Positions 43,191-53,006 of a DNA stretch of 64,000 nt are shown piece after piece. The stretch is taken from assembly GCF_001046635.1 (NCBI RefSeq), contig NZ_KQ130453.1, positions 825,772 through 889,771 of the forward strand, read 5' to 3'. Position 1 is the stretch's first letter, and each line of letters starts with the position of its first letter. The stretch is from Novosphingobium barchaimii LL02 (GTDB taxonomy: Bacteria; Pseudomonadota; Alphaproteobacteria; Sphingomonadales; Sphingomonadaceae). Position numbers and translations under genes: made by a program. The notes beneath the pieces were generated by a model, which made no database searches, had not been told where the DNA came from, and saw only the letters and a list, made by a program, of their open reading frames with translations.

Positions 43191-45413
43191 ATGGCGAAAA
43201 CGCCACCGAAATCGCGTGCACAACAATCAGCCAAGCTGAGATCGCCAGATCTTGGAGCTGCTGACATGGGCGGCGAATCTCCGCAAAAAGCAACCCCGGT
43301 CCCCGCCGAGACTGACATTTCGTTCACCTATGCCGATCCACAGGCTGCAGGCGGTGAAACCCATCAAGTCGCCGGGGGTGACATCCCGACGCTAACTACC
43401 CAGCAGGGAATTCCGGTCGCCGACGACCAGAACAGCCTAAAGCAAGGTGCACGTGGACCGACCCTGCTCGAGGACTTCCATTTTCGCGAAAAGATGTTCC
43501 ATTTCGATCACGAACGCATTCCGGAGAGGGTCGTTCATGCGCGTGGATATGGCGCCCACGGCTACTTCGAACTGACCGACAGCCTCTCCGACGTCACTCG
43601 CGCCGACGTCTTCCAGCGGGTAGGCGAACGGACACCCGCCTTCGTGCGCTTCTCCACGGTCGCGGGTTCTAAAGGGTCCGTCGATCTGGCCCGCGACGTG
43701 CGGGGCTTTGCGGTCAAGCTCTATACCCAGGAAGGCAACTGGGATCTGGTGGGAAACAATATTCCCGTGTTCTTCATCCAGGATGCGATCAAATTTCCCG
43801 ACCTCATCCACGCTGCGAAGCCGGAGCCTGATCGTGCCTTTCCGCAGGCCCAGACCGCACACGATAATTTCTGGGACTTCGTCAGCCTGACGCCTGAAGC
43901 GTTCCACATGATTATGTGGACCATGTCCGACCGCGCCCTCCCGCGTTCGTTTCGGACGATGGAAGGGTTTGGTGTTCATACGTTCCGGCTGGTCGACGCC
44001 AAGGGTAAGTCCACTTTCGTCAAGTTCCACTGGAAACCCAAGCAGGGTCTGCAATCGGTGGTGTGGAACGAGGCGGTCAAGATCAATGGCGCCGACCCGG
44101 ACTTCCATCGTCGTGACTTGTGGGACGCGATCAATGCGGGCGATTTTCCCGAATGGGATCTCGGCGTCCAGTTGTTCGACGATGCCTTCGCTGACAGCTT
44201 CGATTTCGATGTACTCGATGCGACGAAGTTGATCCCCGAGGAACTGGTGCCGATCCGCGTAGTGGGGCGCCTGGTTCTGGATCGGGTGGTCGACAATTTC
44301 TTCGCCGAGACGGAGCAGGTTGCCTTTTGCACTCAAAACGTGCCGCCGGGCATCGACTTTTCCAATGACCCGCTGTTGCAGGGTCGTAATTTCTCGTATC
44401 TCGACACTCAGATCAAGCGTCTGGGCGGGCCCAACTTCACGCATATCCCGATCAACGCGCCCAAGTGCCCCATGCACCACTTCCAGCAGGATGGGCACAT
44501 GGCGATGCACAACCCCAAGGGCCGCGTGAATTACGAGCCCAATAGCTGGGGGGCCACGCAGGGAGGCCCACGCGAGGATCCCGCGCGAGGCTTCATCAGC
44601 TTTGCGGAAGAAGCCGATGGTCCCAAGCAACGGGTGCGTTCGGAAACCTTTGCCGACCATTACAGCCAGGCGCGGCAGTTCTTCGTCAGTCAGGTCCAGA
44701 TCGAACAGAAGCACATAAGTGACGCGCTGGTGTTCGAGCTTTCGAAAGTGGAGCGTCCCGACATCCGCTCACGGACGGTTTCGCACCTGCTGCACATCGA
44801 TCCCGGCCTTGCCGCGACTGTTGCGGATGGACTGGGTATCTCATTGCCGGATGGGGCTGTCGCCGCGCGGCAGCCTATCACCGATCTTCCCGCTTCAGAT
44901 CCTCTCAGCATCGTCAAGAACGGGCCGGACAGCTTCAAGGGCCGCAAGCTTGGCATCCTACTCAGCGATGGCGCAGATGCGGCGATCTTCAAGGCGCTGG
45001 TAGCGGCAGTTGAAGCGGACGAGGCCGTCTACGAAGTCATCGCTCCCAAGATCGCCGGCGTTACCTTGTCCGATGGCACAACCGTTGCAGCAAAGCACAA
45101 GATAGATGGAGGTCCTTCCGTGCTGTTCGATGCGGTGGCGATCGTGGTCGCGAAAGAAGGTGCCGCTCTGCTTGCCCTCGACGCGCCCACGAAGGACTTC
45201 GTCGCCGACGCCTTCGCACATTGCAAGTTCATCGGCTTCACCGCAGAAGCCCGGTCGATCTTCGCCAAAGCCGGCATGACGGACGATCTCGATGAGGCAT
45301 GCCTCCTGCTGGAGGATGAGGAGGATGCGGTCATGTTCCTGGCCGCCTGCCGCCAACTGCGCCATTGGGCGCGCGAACTGGAGGTCGACCTGGATGCACG
45401 GCCCACAGCTTGA
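43191..45413 (+). CDS. katE: large-subunit catalase (HPII/KatE type)
   Basis: This 740-aa monofunctional haem catalase has the catalytic His in [19 protein letters not shown] (about residue 116), the haem Tyr region [17 protein letters not shown] and the C-terminal DJ-1/PfpI-like domain of large-subunit catalases ([20 protein letters not shown]). It removes hydrogen peroxide in the cytoplasm. ATG 43191 has AAGGA upstream; the ATG at 43164 lacks a ribosome site. It starts a string of plus-strand genes, with the glycan operon only 40 bp downstream. Confidence 0.95.
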   Translation: MAKTPPKSRAQQSAKLRSPDLGAADMGGESPQKATPVPAETDISFTYADPQAAGGETHQVAGGDIPTLTTQQGIPVADDQNSLKQGARGPTLLEDFHFREKMFHFDHERIPERVVHARGYGAHGYFELTDSLSDVTRADVFQRVGERTPAFVRFSTVAGSKGSVDLARDVRGFAVKLYTQEGNWDLVGNNIPVFFIQDAIKFPDLIHAAKPEPDRAFPQAQTAHDNFWDFVSLTPEAFHMIMWTMSDRALPRSFRTMEGFGVHTFRLVDAKGKSTFVKFHWKPKQGLQSVVWNEAVKINGADPDFHRRDLWDAINAGDFPEWDLGVQLFDDAFADSFDFDVLDATKLIPEELVPIRVVGRLVLDRVVDNFFAETEQVAFCTQNVPPGIDFSNDPLLQGRNFSYLDTQIKRLGGPNFTHIPINAPKCPMHHFQQDGHMAMHNPKGRVNYEPNSWGATQGGPREDPARGFISFAEEADGPKQRVRSETFADHYSQARQFFVSQVQIEQKHISDALVFELSKVERPDIRSRTVSHLLHIDPGLAATVADGLGISLPDGAVAARQPITDLPASDPLSIVKNGPDSFKGRKLGILLSDGADAAIFKALVAAVEADEAVYEVIAPKIAGVTLSDGTTVAAKHKIDGGPSVLFDAVAIVVAKEGAALLALDAPTKDFVADAFAHCKFIGFTAEARSIFAKAGMTDDLDEACLLLEDEEDAVMFLAACRQLRHWARELEVDLDARPTA

Positions 45414-45453
45414 ACGATCGATCTTCGGGATCCGTCATGACGAGGGCGGCACT

Positions 45454-46650
45454 GTGTCTCCCTTGGGTAATGGGCGGGCTAGTCAGCGAAGCTTGAAAAT
45501 TGGCATCATTGCCCACTTGCGCCATCCCATCGCCGAACCCTTTGCCGGTGGACTGGAGATGCACACCCACCTTCTCGCGCGCCTCTTGCGCGATCGTGGT
45601 CACGCGGTGACGGTTTTTGCTTCGGTTCATTCGGAGCCCGCGCTCGAACTCGAGGCGATTTGCAGCGAGACGGCGCTGGCCGGTGTGGGGACGGCCGAGG
45701 CAAGCGACATAGCCTTCTTCAAGGAACATCACGCCTATCTCAGTCTGATGACCGACCTGCGCCTCCGTGACTTCGACGTCATCCATAACAACTCGCTGCA
45801 TTACCTGCCGGTCACGCTGGCCGATACTCTGCCAATGCCGATGATCACGACCTTGCACACGCCGCCATTTTGCTGGCTGGAAAGCGGAGTTCGTCTATGC
45901 TCGGGAAAGGATCATGCCTTCGTCGCAGTTTCGCAATCGGTGGCGAAATTATGGAACCCCGTCGCGAAGGCGGACGAGGTGATCCTGAACGGCATCGACC
46001 TCCATAAATTCGCTTTCCATCCTTTGCCGGACGATGCCAGTTACCTCGTGTGGTATGGACGGATCGTCCCTGAAAAGGGGTTGCATTACGCAATCGAGGC
46101 GGCACGCAAGATAGGTCTGCCGCTGCGCATCGCTGGCCCCATTTTGGACCAGGATTATTATCGCACAAAGATCGCACCTGAACTGGGCGCCGATGCCCTC
46201 CACGTCGGTCACTTGGCGCACTCCGAACTGGCACGGCTTGTCGGCGGTGCGCGGGCATTCCTATGCACGCCGATGTGGGACGAGCCTTACGGTCTCGTCG
46301 TGGCCGAGGCGCTGGCCTGCGGCGTGCCAGTGGCGGCGTTCGCGCGCGGAGCTATTCCGGAAATCCTCGATGAAAGCTGCGGCGTACTGGCCACCCCTGA
46401 TGATGTGGCATCGCTTGCCGACGCCGGCCTCGCGGCGCTTGCTCTTGACCGGCGCGCATGTCGCAGGCGGGCAGAACGGGTCTGCGATGCAGGTCGTATG
46501 GTCGATGGCTATCAGGCGCTGTACCGCGGCATGATTGCACGCGCGAGCGGATGCGGGAGCAACCTCGTTCCCATGCAGCAAGGCGAGCCAACGCCTCCTC
46601 GCATAACTGCTTATGAATTGCCTGTCCGGAACGTGCAGCAGCATGCCTGA
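45454..46650 (+). CDS. glycosyltransferase family 4 (GT-B fold)
   Basis: This 398-aa protein starts at GTG 45454 with GAGGG 7 nt upstream. It has an N-terminal GT-B domain (LKIGIIAHLRHPIAEPFAGGLEMHTHLLA) and a nucleotide-sugar domain (YLVWYGRIVPEKGLHYAIEAA, then CTPMWDEPYGLVVAEALACGVPVAAF, with the E-x7-E motif). It probably transfers a sugar from a nucleotide donor to a lipid or glycan acceptor in the cytoplasm. It is first of seven genes joined by short overlaps, and may be partly read through from katE. Confidence 0.88.
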   Translation: MSPLGNGRASQRSLKIGIIAHLRHPIAEPFAGGLEMHTHLLARLLRDRGHAVTVFASVHSEPALELEAICSETALAGVGTAEASDIAFFKEHHAYLSLMTDLRLRDFDVIHNNSLHYLPVTLADTLPMPMITTLHTPPFCWLESGVRLCSGKDHAFVAVSQSVAKLWNPVAKADEVILNGIDLHKFAFHPLPDDASYLVWYGRIVPEKGLHYAIEAARKIGLPLRIAGPILDQDYYRTKIAPELGADALHVGHLAHSELARLVGGARAFLCTPMWDEPYGLVVAEALACGVPVAAFARGAIPEILDESCGVLATPDDVASLADAGLAALALDRRACRRRAERVCDAGRMVDGYQALYRGMIARASGCGSNLVPMQQGEPTPPRITAYELPVRNVQQHA

Positions 46651-47599
46651 AAGCGGAACCGACGACGGCAATCCGTCAGATATCGATATCTGCGTGTGCG
46701 TGCCCGCCCGCAACGAGGCTGCAAGGCTGCCGGTCCTGTTCGCGGCGCTGGCGGCACAGACCTGTCGCGGTCCGGTGCTTTTGGCGGTCGCGGTCAACAA
46801 TTCAAATGACGACAGCTTCGCAGTGATCGAGCAGGCACGGGTTCGATATGCGGGGCAATTGGTCATTCATGTCGAACAGGTGACCTTTGCACCGGAAATG
46901 GCGCACGCCGGTTCCGCACGCCGTCTGGCGATGGACACTGGCCTCGGCCTGACGCCAGCGAGCGAACGCGGGGTTTTGGTAAGCACAGATGCCGACACCC
47001 GGCCGCCCCCTGAATGGCTGGACAACATCGCTTCAGCTATCGCGCGCGGCGCGGATATCGTCGGCGGGCGGATCGAGATCGAGCCTGGCGAACCTCTGCC
47101 TGAAGGCGTGCTGCGCCTGCGCTCGGCATGGGACCGCTATTGGGAGGCAGTCCGCGCAATCGAAGATACGGAGGATCCTTTGCCGTGGGATGAAGCCCCT
47201 CGCCATGGCGATCATACCGGGGCGTCTCTCGCCATCCGGACTGTTCTCTACCAACAGTGCGGAGGGGTGCCTTTGCTGCGTACCGGGGAAGACCGTGCGC
47301 TGGTGAACGCCGCGCTGGTTCAGGGTGGCCGTCTTTCCCATCCGACGAACGTATTTACCCGTGTCTCGCCCCGCCGCGATGGCCGGGCCGAAACGGGAAT
47401 GGCAGCCGCCATGCAGGAAATGTTCGATCTGGCAGCAGCGGGCACCAGCCCGCGCGCACCTGCCCTGCATCACTGGCAGAAAAGGGCGGCGTGGCGGCGT
47501 ACCCTGCGCGCCCTGCCCGGTGGTCAAGCCATGATCGCGCAGCAAGAGCCGCTGCTGGCTCCGATGCCCCACGACATGGTGCTGGAGATCGGGACATGA
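46643..47599 (+). CDS. glycosyltransferase family 2 (GT-A fold)
   Basis: This roughly 318-aa protein opens with CVCVPARNEAARLPVLFAAL, shows the DxD-type metal site in VLVSTDADTRPPPEWL near residue 115, and a late acceptor-side region (RHGDHTGASLAIRTVLYQQCGG, GEDRALVNAA). These are GT2 marks. The start is probably ATG 46643, which overlaps the GT4 stop by 8 bp. It has no membrane helices, so it is likely a soluble, non-processive transferase. It is coupled to the next gene by ATGA. Confidence 0.82.
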   Translation: MPESGTDDGNPSDIDICVCVPARNEAARLPVLFAALAAQTCRGPVLLAVAVNNSNDDSFAVIEQARVRYAGQLVIHVEQVTFAPEMAHAGSARRLAMDTGLGLTPASERGVLVSTDADTRPPPEWLDNIASAIARGADIVGGRIEIEPGEPLPEGVLRLRSAWDRYWEAVRAIEDTEDPLPWDEAPRHGDHTGASLAIRTVLYQQCGGVPLLRTGEDRALVNAALVQGGRLSHPTNVFTRVSPRRDGRAETGMAAAMQEMFDLAAAGTSPRAPALHHWQKRAAWRRTLRALPGGQAMIAQQEPLLAPMPHDMVLEIGT

Positions 47600-48639
47600 A
47601 GCCGCGCCCGATCGGCTATTATGTGCATCATCACGGAGCGGGCCACCGCGCCCGCGCAGACGCGATTGCCAAACACATCGACTGTCGTCTCGTCCTGATC
47701 GGCACCGGGATAGGCGCGGCAGGCCTCGATCTGCCTGACGACCGCCCGCTATCGGGTCATTTTCACGGGCGGGACAATGCGCCTTGCCGTCCCTCCGCTC
47801 TTCACTACGCACCCCTGGATCACGACGGCGTGCGCGAACGGGTTGCCGTTGTGGCTTCCTGGATCGCGTCCGAAAGGCCGGCCTTGATGGTCGTGGACGT
47901 TTCCGTCGAAATAGCGATGCTGGCGCGCTTGGCATCAGTGCCTACGGTCTACGTGCGTTTGAACGGGGAGCGTAACGATAGTGCCCATCTCGAAGCGTTT
48001 CGCGGTGCCACGGGCATCCTGGCGCCATTCCACAGCGGTCTCGAAAGCGAGGCAACGCCAGCCTGGGTTCGCGCAAAGAGCCACTATTTTCCCGGCATAA
48101 CTGCCACTGCTGCAATGAAAGCGCCCGCAGTTCGCCGGGTGCTCGTAGTGTTCGGCCGGGGCGGCTTGCCCGGTGACGGCGCGCTTGTTGCCGTTGCGGC
48201 CAGCAGTTGTCCCGATTGGCAATGGCGCGTCATCGGTCCAGCGACTGAAACTGCGAGCATCCCGGAAAACCTGACGTTTGCCGGGTGGGTTAGTTCGCCT
48301 GAATGCGAAATTGCCCGCGCCACCGTCATCGTCGGCGCGGCGGGAGACGGCCTCATCGGTGCAGTGATGGGTGCCGACCGCCCCTTCTTATGTATTCCCG
48401 AGAATCGTCCGTTCGCAGAGCAACAGGTGACGGCTGAAGGGCTGCGCTCGCTGGGCGCCGCGATCGTCGTGCCGGGCTGGCCCTCGGGGAAGCAATGGCC
48501 GGCGCTGCTCGAACGGACTTTAGCCTTGCCCCCGTGGGGGCGGCGCACTCTGCAGGATGCGGATGGTGCGCGAAAGGCCGCGGCATGGCTGGCCGCCCAG
48601 GCATTCCAAGCCTCGATTTGTCCGGAACATGCCCCATGA
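47596..48639 (+). CDS. GT-B glycosyltransferase (MurG/UGT-like)
   Basis: This 347-aa protein starts MKPRPIGYYVHHHGAGHRARADAIA, the glycine-rich HGxGHxxR opening of MurG/UGT-like enzymes. The later VLVVFGRGGLPGDG, LTFAGWVSS and GAAGDGLIGAVMGADRPFLCIPENRPFAEQQ form the nucleotide-sugar-binding C-domain. ATG 47596 overlaps the GT2 stop (ATGA). It is the third transferase of the operon, so the product should have at least three sugar linkages, or the enzymes act in sequence on one carrier. Confidence 0.8.
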   Translation: MKPRPIGYYVHHHGAGHRARADAIAKHIDCRLVLIGTGIGAAGLDLPDDRPLSGHFHGRDNAPCRPSALHYAPLDHDGVRERVAVVASWIASERPALMVVDVSVEIAMLARLASVPTVYVRLNGERNDSAHLEAFRGATGILAPFHSGLESEATPAWVRAKSHYFPGITATAAMKAPAVRRVLVVFGRGGLPGDGALVAVAASSCPDWQWRVIGPATETASIPENLTFAGWVSSPECEIARATVIVGAAGDGLIGAVMGADRPFLCIPENRPFAEQQVTAEGLRSLGAAIVVPGWPSGKQWPALLERTLALPPWGRRTLQDADGARKAAAWLAAQAFQASICPEHAP

Positions 48640-49766
48640 CACTCTGGGCGCCTGGAAAAAAAGATGCCGAAGGCCCGGTAGAACGGGCGTCGGCCATAGC
48701 TCCGCGGCTGGTGGACCTTGGCGCACGCTACGATGCCGCCCCGGTCTTTCCCGTCGAAAGCATCCGCTGCCTGGCGTCGGCGAGACTGCACCGCGACTTT
48801 GCGCCCCCGGCGAGCGGGGGCCTGCACTTTGCGCATCCGGCGGACCGTAACCTTGTGCTTATGGACGTGCTGCGCATCGTCGGACGGGCAGACCTCAGTC
48901 TTGGGCGGCTCTACGAAGGCCACGTCAATGCGCTCGCCCTGTTTGACTGGTACGGATCGCCGGCCCAGCACGCGCGACTGGCTCGCGACTTGGAACACGG
49001 AGCGTTCTACGGTGTATGGGCCACAGAACCGCAGCCAGGGGTTTCCATCGAACTCAGAGCGGACGGTTCGCGCATACTCAAAGGCGGCAAATCATTCGCG
49101 AGCGGAGCCGGGGGTCTCGCTTATGCAATCGTCACGGCGCAACACTGCGCTGACGAGCGGCACCTGGTGATTGTGCCGGCAGACGAACCGGCACGGGCGG
49201 ATGTCTCGCAATGGCGTGTGCGAGGAATGCGGGCGACCACCAGCGGGCTCTACGATCTCACGGGGCTTGTGATACAGGCAGCGGACCTGGTCGGCATAGC
49301 AGGCGATTATGATCGCGACCCTCGCTTCACCACGGGAGCATGGCGCTTCACCGCCGTGCAACTTGGGGGCATCGAAGCATTGCTAACCGAAACGCGGCTG
49401 GCCATGTCCGAAAGCGCACGCGAAGATCCCTTGCAGCGCGCCAAGTTCGCGGACGGCGTGGCGGCCATGCGTACCGCATACCTTTGGGTGCGTGAATGTG
49501 CATTGCGCGCCGCACGAGACGACGGGGATGGCCCGGCTTTCGCCCGAATGACGCGCGGAATCGTCGAGCATGCCGCACTTAAGGTGATGGAACTGGCAGC
49601 ACGGATCGTCGGGACTCGTAGCGCCATGGATGGCGAGCGCATCGACAAGATTACCCGCGATCTTTCGCTTTATCTACGGCAGGCGGGGCCGGATCATGCC
49701 CGTGACCAAGCAGCTCTCGCATGGCTTGATCACGATGCATGGGGCAGTGGAGACGCATTATGGTAG
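48636..49766 (+). CDS. acyl-CoA dehydrogenase-fold flavoprotein in the glycan operon
   Basis: This 376-aa protein has an ACAD-like helical N-domain (RIVGRADLSLGRLYEGHVNAL), a beta middle domain (FYGVWATEP, SFASGAGGLAYAIVTA) and a C-terminal helical bundle ending in RIDKITRDLSLYLRQAGPDHARD. That ending resembles the RD-x-x-x-x-x-x-H type seen in ACAD-fold flavin monooxygenases (DszC, HpaB and nitrososynthase group) more than the catalytic Glu segment of dehydrogenases. It overlaps the transferase stop (ATGA) and the deacetylase start. Either dehydrogenation of an acyl chain or N-oxidation of an amino sugar is possible. Confidence 0.7.
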   Translation: MTLWAPGKKDAEGPVERASAIAPRLVDLGARYDAAPVFPVESIRCLASARLHRDFAPPASGGLHFAHPADRNLVLMDVLRIVGRADLSLGRLYEGHVNALALFDWYGSPAQHARLARDLEHGAFYGVWATEPQPGVSIELRADGSRILKGGKSFASGAGGLAYAIVTAQHCADERHLVIVPADEPARADVSQWRVRGMRATTSGLYDLTGLVIQAADLVGIAGDYDRDPRFTTGAWRFTAVQLGGIEALLTETRLAMSESAREDPLQRAKFADGVAAMRTAYLWVRECALRAARDDGDGPAFARMTRGIVEHAALKVMELAARIVGTRSAMDGERIDKITRDLSLYLRQAGPDHARDQAALAWLDHDAWGSGDALW

Positions 49767-50440
49767 ATACCCTACTGTCGGCTCATCCGTGGCGGCATTT
49801 GCGCTGGCTCGTCCTGGCGCCACATCCAGATGACGAAACCCTGGGCGCAGGCGCGCTCATCGCGCAAGCGGCGGCTTATGGCCGACTTGCCGGCGTCGTC
49901 TACCTGACGGACGGTTCGGGCTCCCACGGCGACGATTGCCCCCCTGCGTGCAACCTGGTTTCCATGCGCAAGCGCGAGGCTGCGCACGCCATGTTCCGCC
50001 TTACCGGTAGCCGATCTTGCGGTCCTGTGCATCTGGGCTGGAAGGATGCCGCCCCCGCTGCGCCTGAAACTACAGCCTTCCTGGCCACGACCCGAAAGGT
50101 AGCCGCACTTTGCAATCGCCTCAAAGTCGACGCCATCGCTGTCACCGCCCTACATGAGCCGCATTGCGACCATGTCGCTGCCGCTATGCTCGCTTATGCT
50201 GTGCACGCCATGGCCAAGCGCTCCATCCTCGTCGCGGAATACGTGGTGTGGGCTGCTGCGCCCGAGCGACGGACGTGTCGTGTTCTGCGAACGGAGACAA
50301 TGCTGCCCGGTACACGCCGTCACGCCTTGCGCGCCCATCGCAGCCAACTGACCGCCTCGTACGGTCCAGGATTCCGGCTCGCCATCGCTCAACAGCGAAT
50401 GCCTGATCGCGATACGCTGTTCTTGCGGAGATCAAGATGA
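49760..50440 (+). CDS. PIG-L/LmbE family N-deacetylase
   Basis: This 226-aa protein carries the zinc site APHPDDETLGAGALIAQA near residue 20 and a second His motif in HEPHCDHVAAAMLAYA near residue 135. The family removes N-acetyl groups from GlcNAc-containing glycolipids or small molecules. ATG 49760 overlaps the flavoprotein stop by 7 bp, and its own stop overlaps the methyltransferase start (ATGA). In the operon it would expose a free amine on a sugar for the next enzyme. Confidence 0.88.
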   Translation: MVDTLLSAHPWRHLRWLVLAPHPDDETLGAGALIAQAAAYGRLAGVVYLTDGSGSHGDDCPPACNLVSMRKREAAHAMFRLTGSRSCGPVHLGWKDAAPAAPETTAFLATTRKVAALCNRLKVDAIAVTALHEPHCDHVAAAMLAYAVHAMAKRSILVAEYVVWAAAPERRTCRVLRTETMLPGTRRHALRAHRSQLTASYGPGFRLAIAQQRMPDRDTLFLRRSR

Positions 50441-51030
50441 CCCGTACCGAATCCAGCCTTGCACCCGATTATTTTGAAAGCATGTTTTTGAGCGACGAAG
50501 ACCCATGGAATCTGGAAAGTAGCGCGTACGAGCAGGCCAAATACGATCATACTATCCATGCTCTCGCCGGCCGGACTTACGCCCACGGCTTCGAGGTCGG
50601 TTGCGCCAAAGGCGTCTTGACCCGCAAATTAGCGCCCTGTTGCGATACGCTTTTTGCGATCGATGTCAGCGGTGTAGCTCTGAAGGCTGCGAGACAGCGT
50701 TGCACGCCGTTTGCGCATGTATCCTTCGCCAATATGATATTTCCGGAACAGACGCCGGATCATGTATTCGATCTCATCGTCCTGTCTGAGGTCGTCTATT
50801 ATTGGTCGGATCGCGACATCAGGCGGGCCGGCGAGTGGATTTACCAGCATCTCTTGCCGGGCGGCGACCTGCTGCTGGTGCACTGGACCGGCGAAACCGA
50901 TTACCCGCAAACCGGCGACGACGCCGTAGCCAAGCTGCACGACGCGCTGACGGCAAAAGCGGGCTTGATCACCGCGCAGCGACGCGAGCACTACCGGCTC
51001 GACTTATGGCGGCGATGCACATGCGCTTGA
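50437..51030 (+). CDS. NodS-like class I SAM-dependent methyltransferase
   Basis: This 197-aa methyltransferase begins with DPWNLESSAYEQAKYDHTIHAL, an N-terminal block typical of the NodS family, then motif I GFEVGCAKGVLTRKLAP near residue 55 and LIVLSEVVYYWSD. NodS of rhizobia N-methylates the free amine of the deacetylated Nod-factor backbone. Here the gene directly follows a PIG-L deacetylase, so methylation of the exposed sugar amine is a reasonable guess. It is coupled upstream by ATGA and overlaps the last GT gene by 10 bp. Confidence 0.85.
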   Translation: MTRTESSLAPDYFESMFLSDEDPWNLESSAYEQAKYDHTIHALAGRTYAHGFEVGCAKGVLTRKLAPCCDTLFAIDVSGVALKAARQRCTPFAHVSFANMIFPEQTPDHVFDLIVLSEVVYYWSDRDIRRAGEWIYQHLLPGGDLLLVHWTGETDYPQTGDDAVAKLHDALTAKAGLITAQRREHYRLDLWRRCTCA

Positions 51031-51857
51031 GCGTCCTGACCATAGTGAAGGACCGTCCAGGCCACCTCGCGCAGCTCATCGAAGGATTGGGCCGCAGTGG
51101 GATCATGCCGGACGAATTGATCGTCGTCGACATGGGGAGCGAACCACCGGTGGCGGTAGGGCAATTGCCTTTCCCGGGGCGCGTGGTTCGCATGGGCTGC
51201 GCAGGACTCCCCCTCGCGGCTGCCCGAAACGCTGCCGCCCGCGCTGCCAGCGGGGACACATTGCTGTTTCTCGATGTAGATTGCATTCCCACGCGCGGGT
51301 TGGTGGGGGCATATCGAGCTGTGCTCGCCGCCCAGGATGCCTTGGTCTGCGCGCAGGTTCTATACCTTGGCCCCGAGGACGCACGTGGAAACTGGGACGA
51401 GGCCGAACTGATCAAAAGCGCCGTCAGCCATCCGGCTCGTAGGTTTCCATCGGCAGGGGTTCGCGCTGAAGAAAATCCGGGGCTATTCTGGTCGCTGGTA
51501 TTCGGTATCTCTACCAAGCGCTTCTTCGAATTCGGTGGATTCGACGAAGAATTCGAAGGCTATGGTGCAGAAGATACCGATTTCGGGTTCCGATGCAAGG
51601 CGGGCGGGCTGCCTTTGCTGTTCATGAGCGGGCCCGGTGCGTTTCATCAACACCATGCGACATTCGACCCTCCGATCCAGCATCTTGCCGATATCGTCCG
51701 TAATGCCAGTACTTTTCATCGCAAGTGGGGGATCTGGCCGATGGAGGGCTGGCTGGCGGCATTTGCGGAAATGGGACTCATCGCATGGAGCGCGAACGCC
51801 ATTTTCCTGCTGCGGTCCGCCACCAGCGAAGAAATGACGCTGGCGCGCGTCTATTGA
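51021..51857 (+). CDS. glycosyltransferase family 2 (last gene of the glycan operon)
   Basis: This 278-aa GT-A protein opens with RLSVLTIVKDRPGHLAQLIEGL, has the DxD-type LLFLDVDCIPTRGLVGAY near residue 90, and the C-terminal galactosyl/GalNAc-type block FFEFGGFDEEFEGYGAEDTDFGFRC (the ED acceptor/catalytic motif). It is soluble, with no membrane helix. ATG 51021 overlaps the methyltransferase stop by 10 bp; ATGs at 51007 and 51015 are alternatives. It ends the seven-gene run. Confidence 0.83.
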   Translation: MRLSVLTIVKDRPGHLAQLIEGLGRSGIMPDELIVVDMGSEPPVAVGQLPFPGRVVRMGCAGLPLAAARNAAARAASGDTLLFLDVDCIPTRGLVGAYRAVLAAQDALVCAQVLYLGPEDARGNWDEAELIKSAVSHPARRFPSAGVRAEENPGLFWSLVFGISTKRFFEFGGFDEEFEGYGAEDTDFGFRCKAGGLPLLFMSGPGAFHQHHATFDPPIQHLADIVRNASTFHRKWGIWPMEGWLAAFAEMGLIAWSANAIFLLRSATSEEMTLARVY

Positions 51858-51927
51858 CCGGCGAACGAAGTTTGAGCGAATCGGATCGGCGAAGACGGCG
51901 CAAGGCATACCTCGCCGATCCGTTGCA

Positions 51928-52380
51928 TCAGCGTTGCATCGAATGCTTGATGTCGCGCATCTCGTCATGCCCAGCCTTTACCGAGCCGTAGCAAGTTTCG
52001 ATCAACTGAAGGACTTCGGGGGAAAGCGCGCGATCGGCCAGCGCATCCTCGTACTTTGCCTTGATATGGTCTTCGCCGGCCTCGACCTCGTCGATGATTG
52101 CCTTATCGTCCTGGCCGGTCACGGCGGATTTAAGGTTCAGGAACATGCGGTGCGCCCCGGCGAGAACAGTTCCATCGTCCTCCGCCTTGCCACCTAGCCG
52201 GGTGACTTCCTGCTGCAAGCGCGAGGCGACTTCGCGCCTTTCGCTGGCTCGGCTCGTGAACAGCGACCCGAAACGACCGCTTTGGCTGTCCTTGGCCGCT
52301 TCGGTATACCCATCGACGCTGTCGATGGTGGTGGCGATCAGACCGTTGAGCGTAGAAATATCGTGGCTGGTGTCGGACAT
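51928..52380 (-). CDS. PA2169-like four-helix-bundle protein (DUF2383)
   Basis: This 150-aa helical protein has the DUF2383 pattern ISTLNGLIATTIDSVDGYTEAAK at the start and SRASERREVASRLQQEV, GHDEMRDIKH later. It is ferritin-like in fold, without an obvious metal site. ATG 52380 has AGGA 6 nt upstream. The family is common in stress regulons of proteobacteria and its role is unknown. It converges on the glycan operon with a 70-bp gap. Confidence 0.85.
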   Translation of the reverse strand: MSDTSHDISTLNGLIATTIDSVDGYTEAAKDSQSGRFGSLFTSRASERREVASRLQQEVTRLGGKAEDDGTVLAGAHRMFLNLKSAVTGQDDKAIIDEVEAGEDHIKAKYEDALADRALSPEVLQLIETCYGSVKAGHDEMRDIKHSMQR

Positions 52381-52804
52381 TGTCATTCCTGTCAAAAAGA
52401 GACGGTTAGCAACCCGAGTAATGATTTCCGGGATAAGGCATAAACGACGCTCACCGGCAAAAGCCCCCGCAAATGGCCAATACTAACTTGGATCAGTCCG
52501 ATTTTCGGGAAAAGGCTGTGAGAGGGGCACAAGGACCCCATCAGGATCGAAGGGGCCGGCAGCATCCATGGGCTATCTGGTCGCTCGTCTGGCGCCAGGC
52601 ACCACTGGTGCCATTTGTGCTCAGATGGCGGGAAGTTCCCATACTTGCCGCCTGGCATTAGGTGCATTGCTGATTTTCGCCGCTTTTTTAGGTGGCGTGC
52701 CTTCAGGAACGCAATCCATCGTTTCCTGAGGTTGGCGGGCGCGTTGTTTGCGGAGACGGGCGCGCCCGCTTACTTTCTCGGTACTCCTCGTACGTCGCAT
52801 CATG

Positions 52805-52978
52805 ATGTCGGAGTCGGCGTTGAAATCCACCATAAGAAATTTGCTGCAAAGGTCGCGGCAGGAAGCTGACAAGGCCCATGACGCTCTTATGCGCGGGCAA
52901 TCGCTGGCATGCATCTATTTCCACCGCGAACGGGCCGTGGTGTATCAGGCACGAGCAATGCTCATGATGAGAGGATGA
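52805..52978 (+). CDS. possible 57-aa hypothetical protein
   Basis: The frame starts at an ATG pair (52802/52805) and encodes a charged helical peptide (SALKSTIRNLLQRSRQEADK). There is no clear ribosome site. The amino-acid composition looks natural, but no family is recognised. Confidence 0.35.
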   Translation: MSESALKSTIRNLLQRSRQEADKAHDALMRGQSLACIYFHRERAVVYQARAMLMMRG

Positions 52979-53006
52979 GCGATTTGGACGAACTCGACAC
53001 AGAGCG

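Noticed and set aside
43437-44714. Minus-strand frame of about 425 codons opposite katE
   Set aside because: The catalase is unambiguous, so the opposite frame is a consequence of codon bias.
45454-51857. A nod gene cluster for Nod-factor synthesis
   Set aside because: There is no NodC-like processive chitin synthase, no NodA acyltransferase and no nod box. Only the deacetylase and methyltransferase logic is shared.
52473-52661. Plus-strand frame of 62 codons upstream of the small ORFs
   Set aside because: It has no ribosome site, an odd composition rich in Trp, Arg and Pro, and a competing minus-strand frame, so coding is unlikely.
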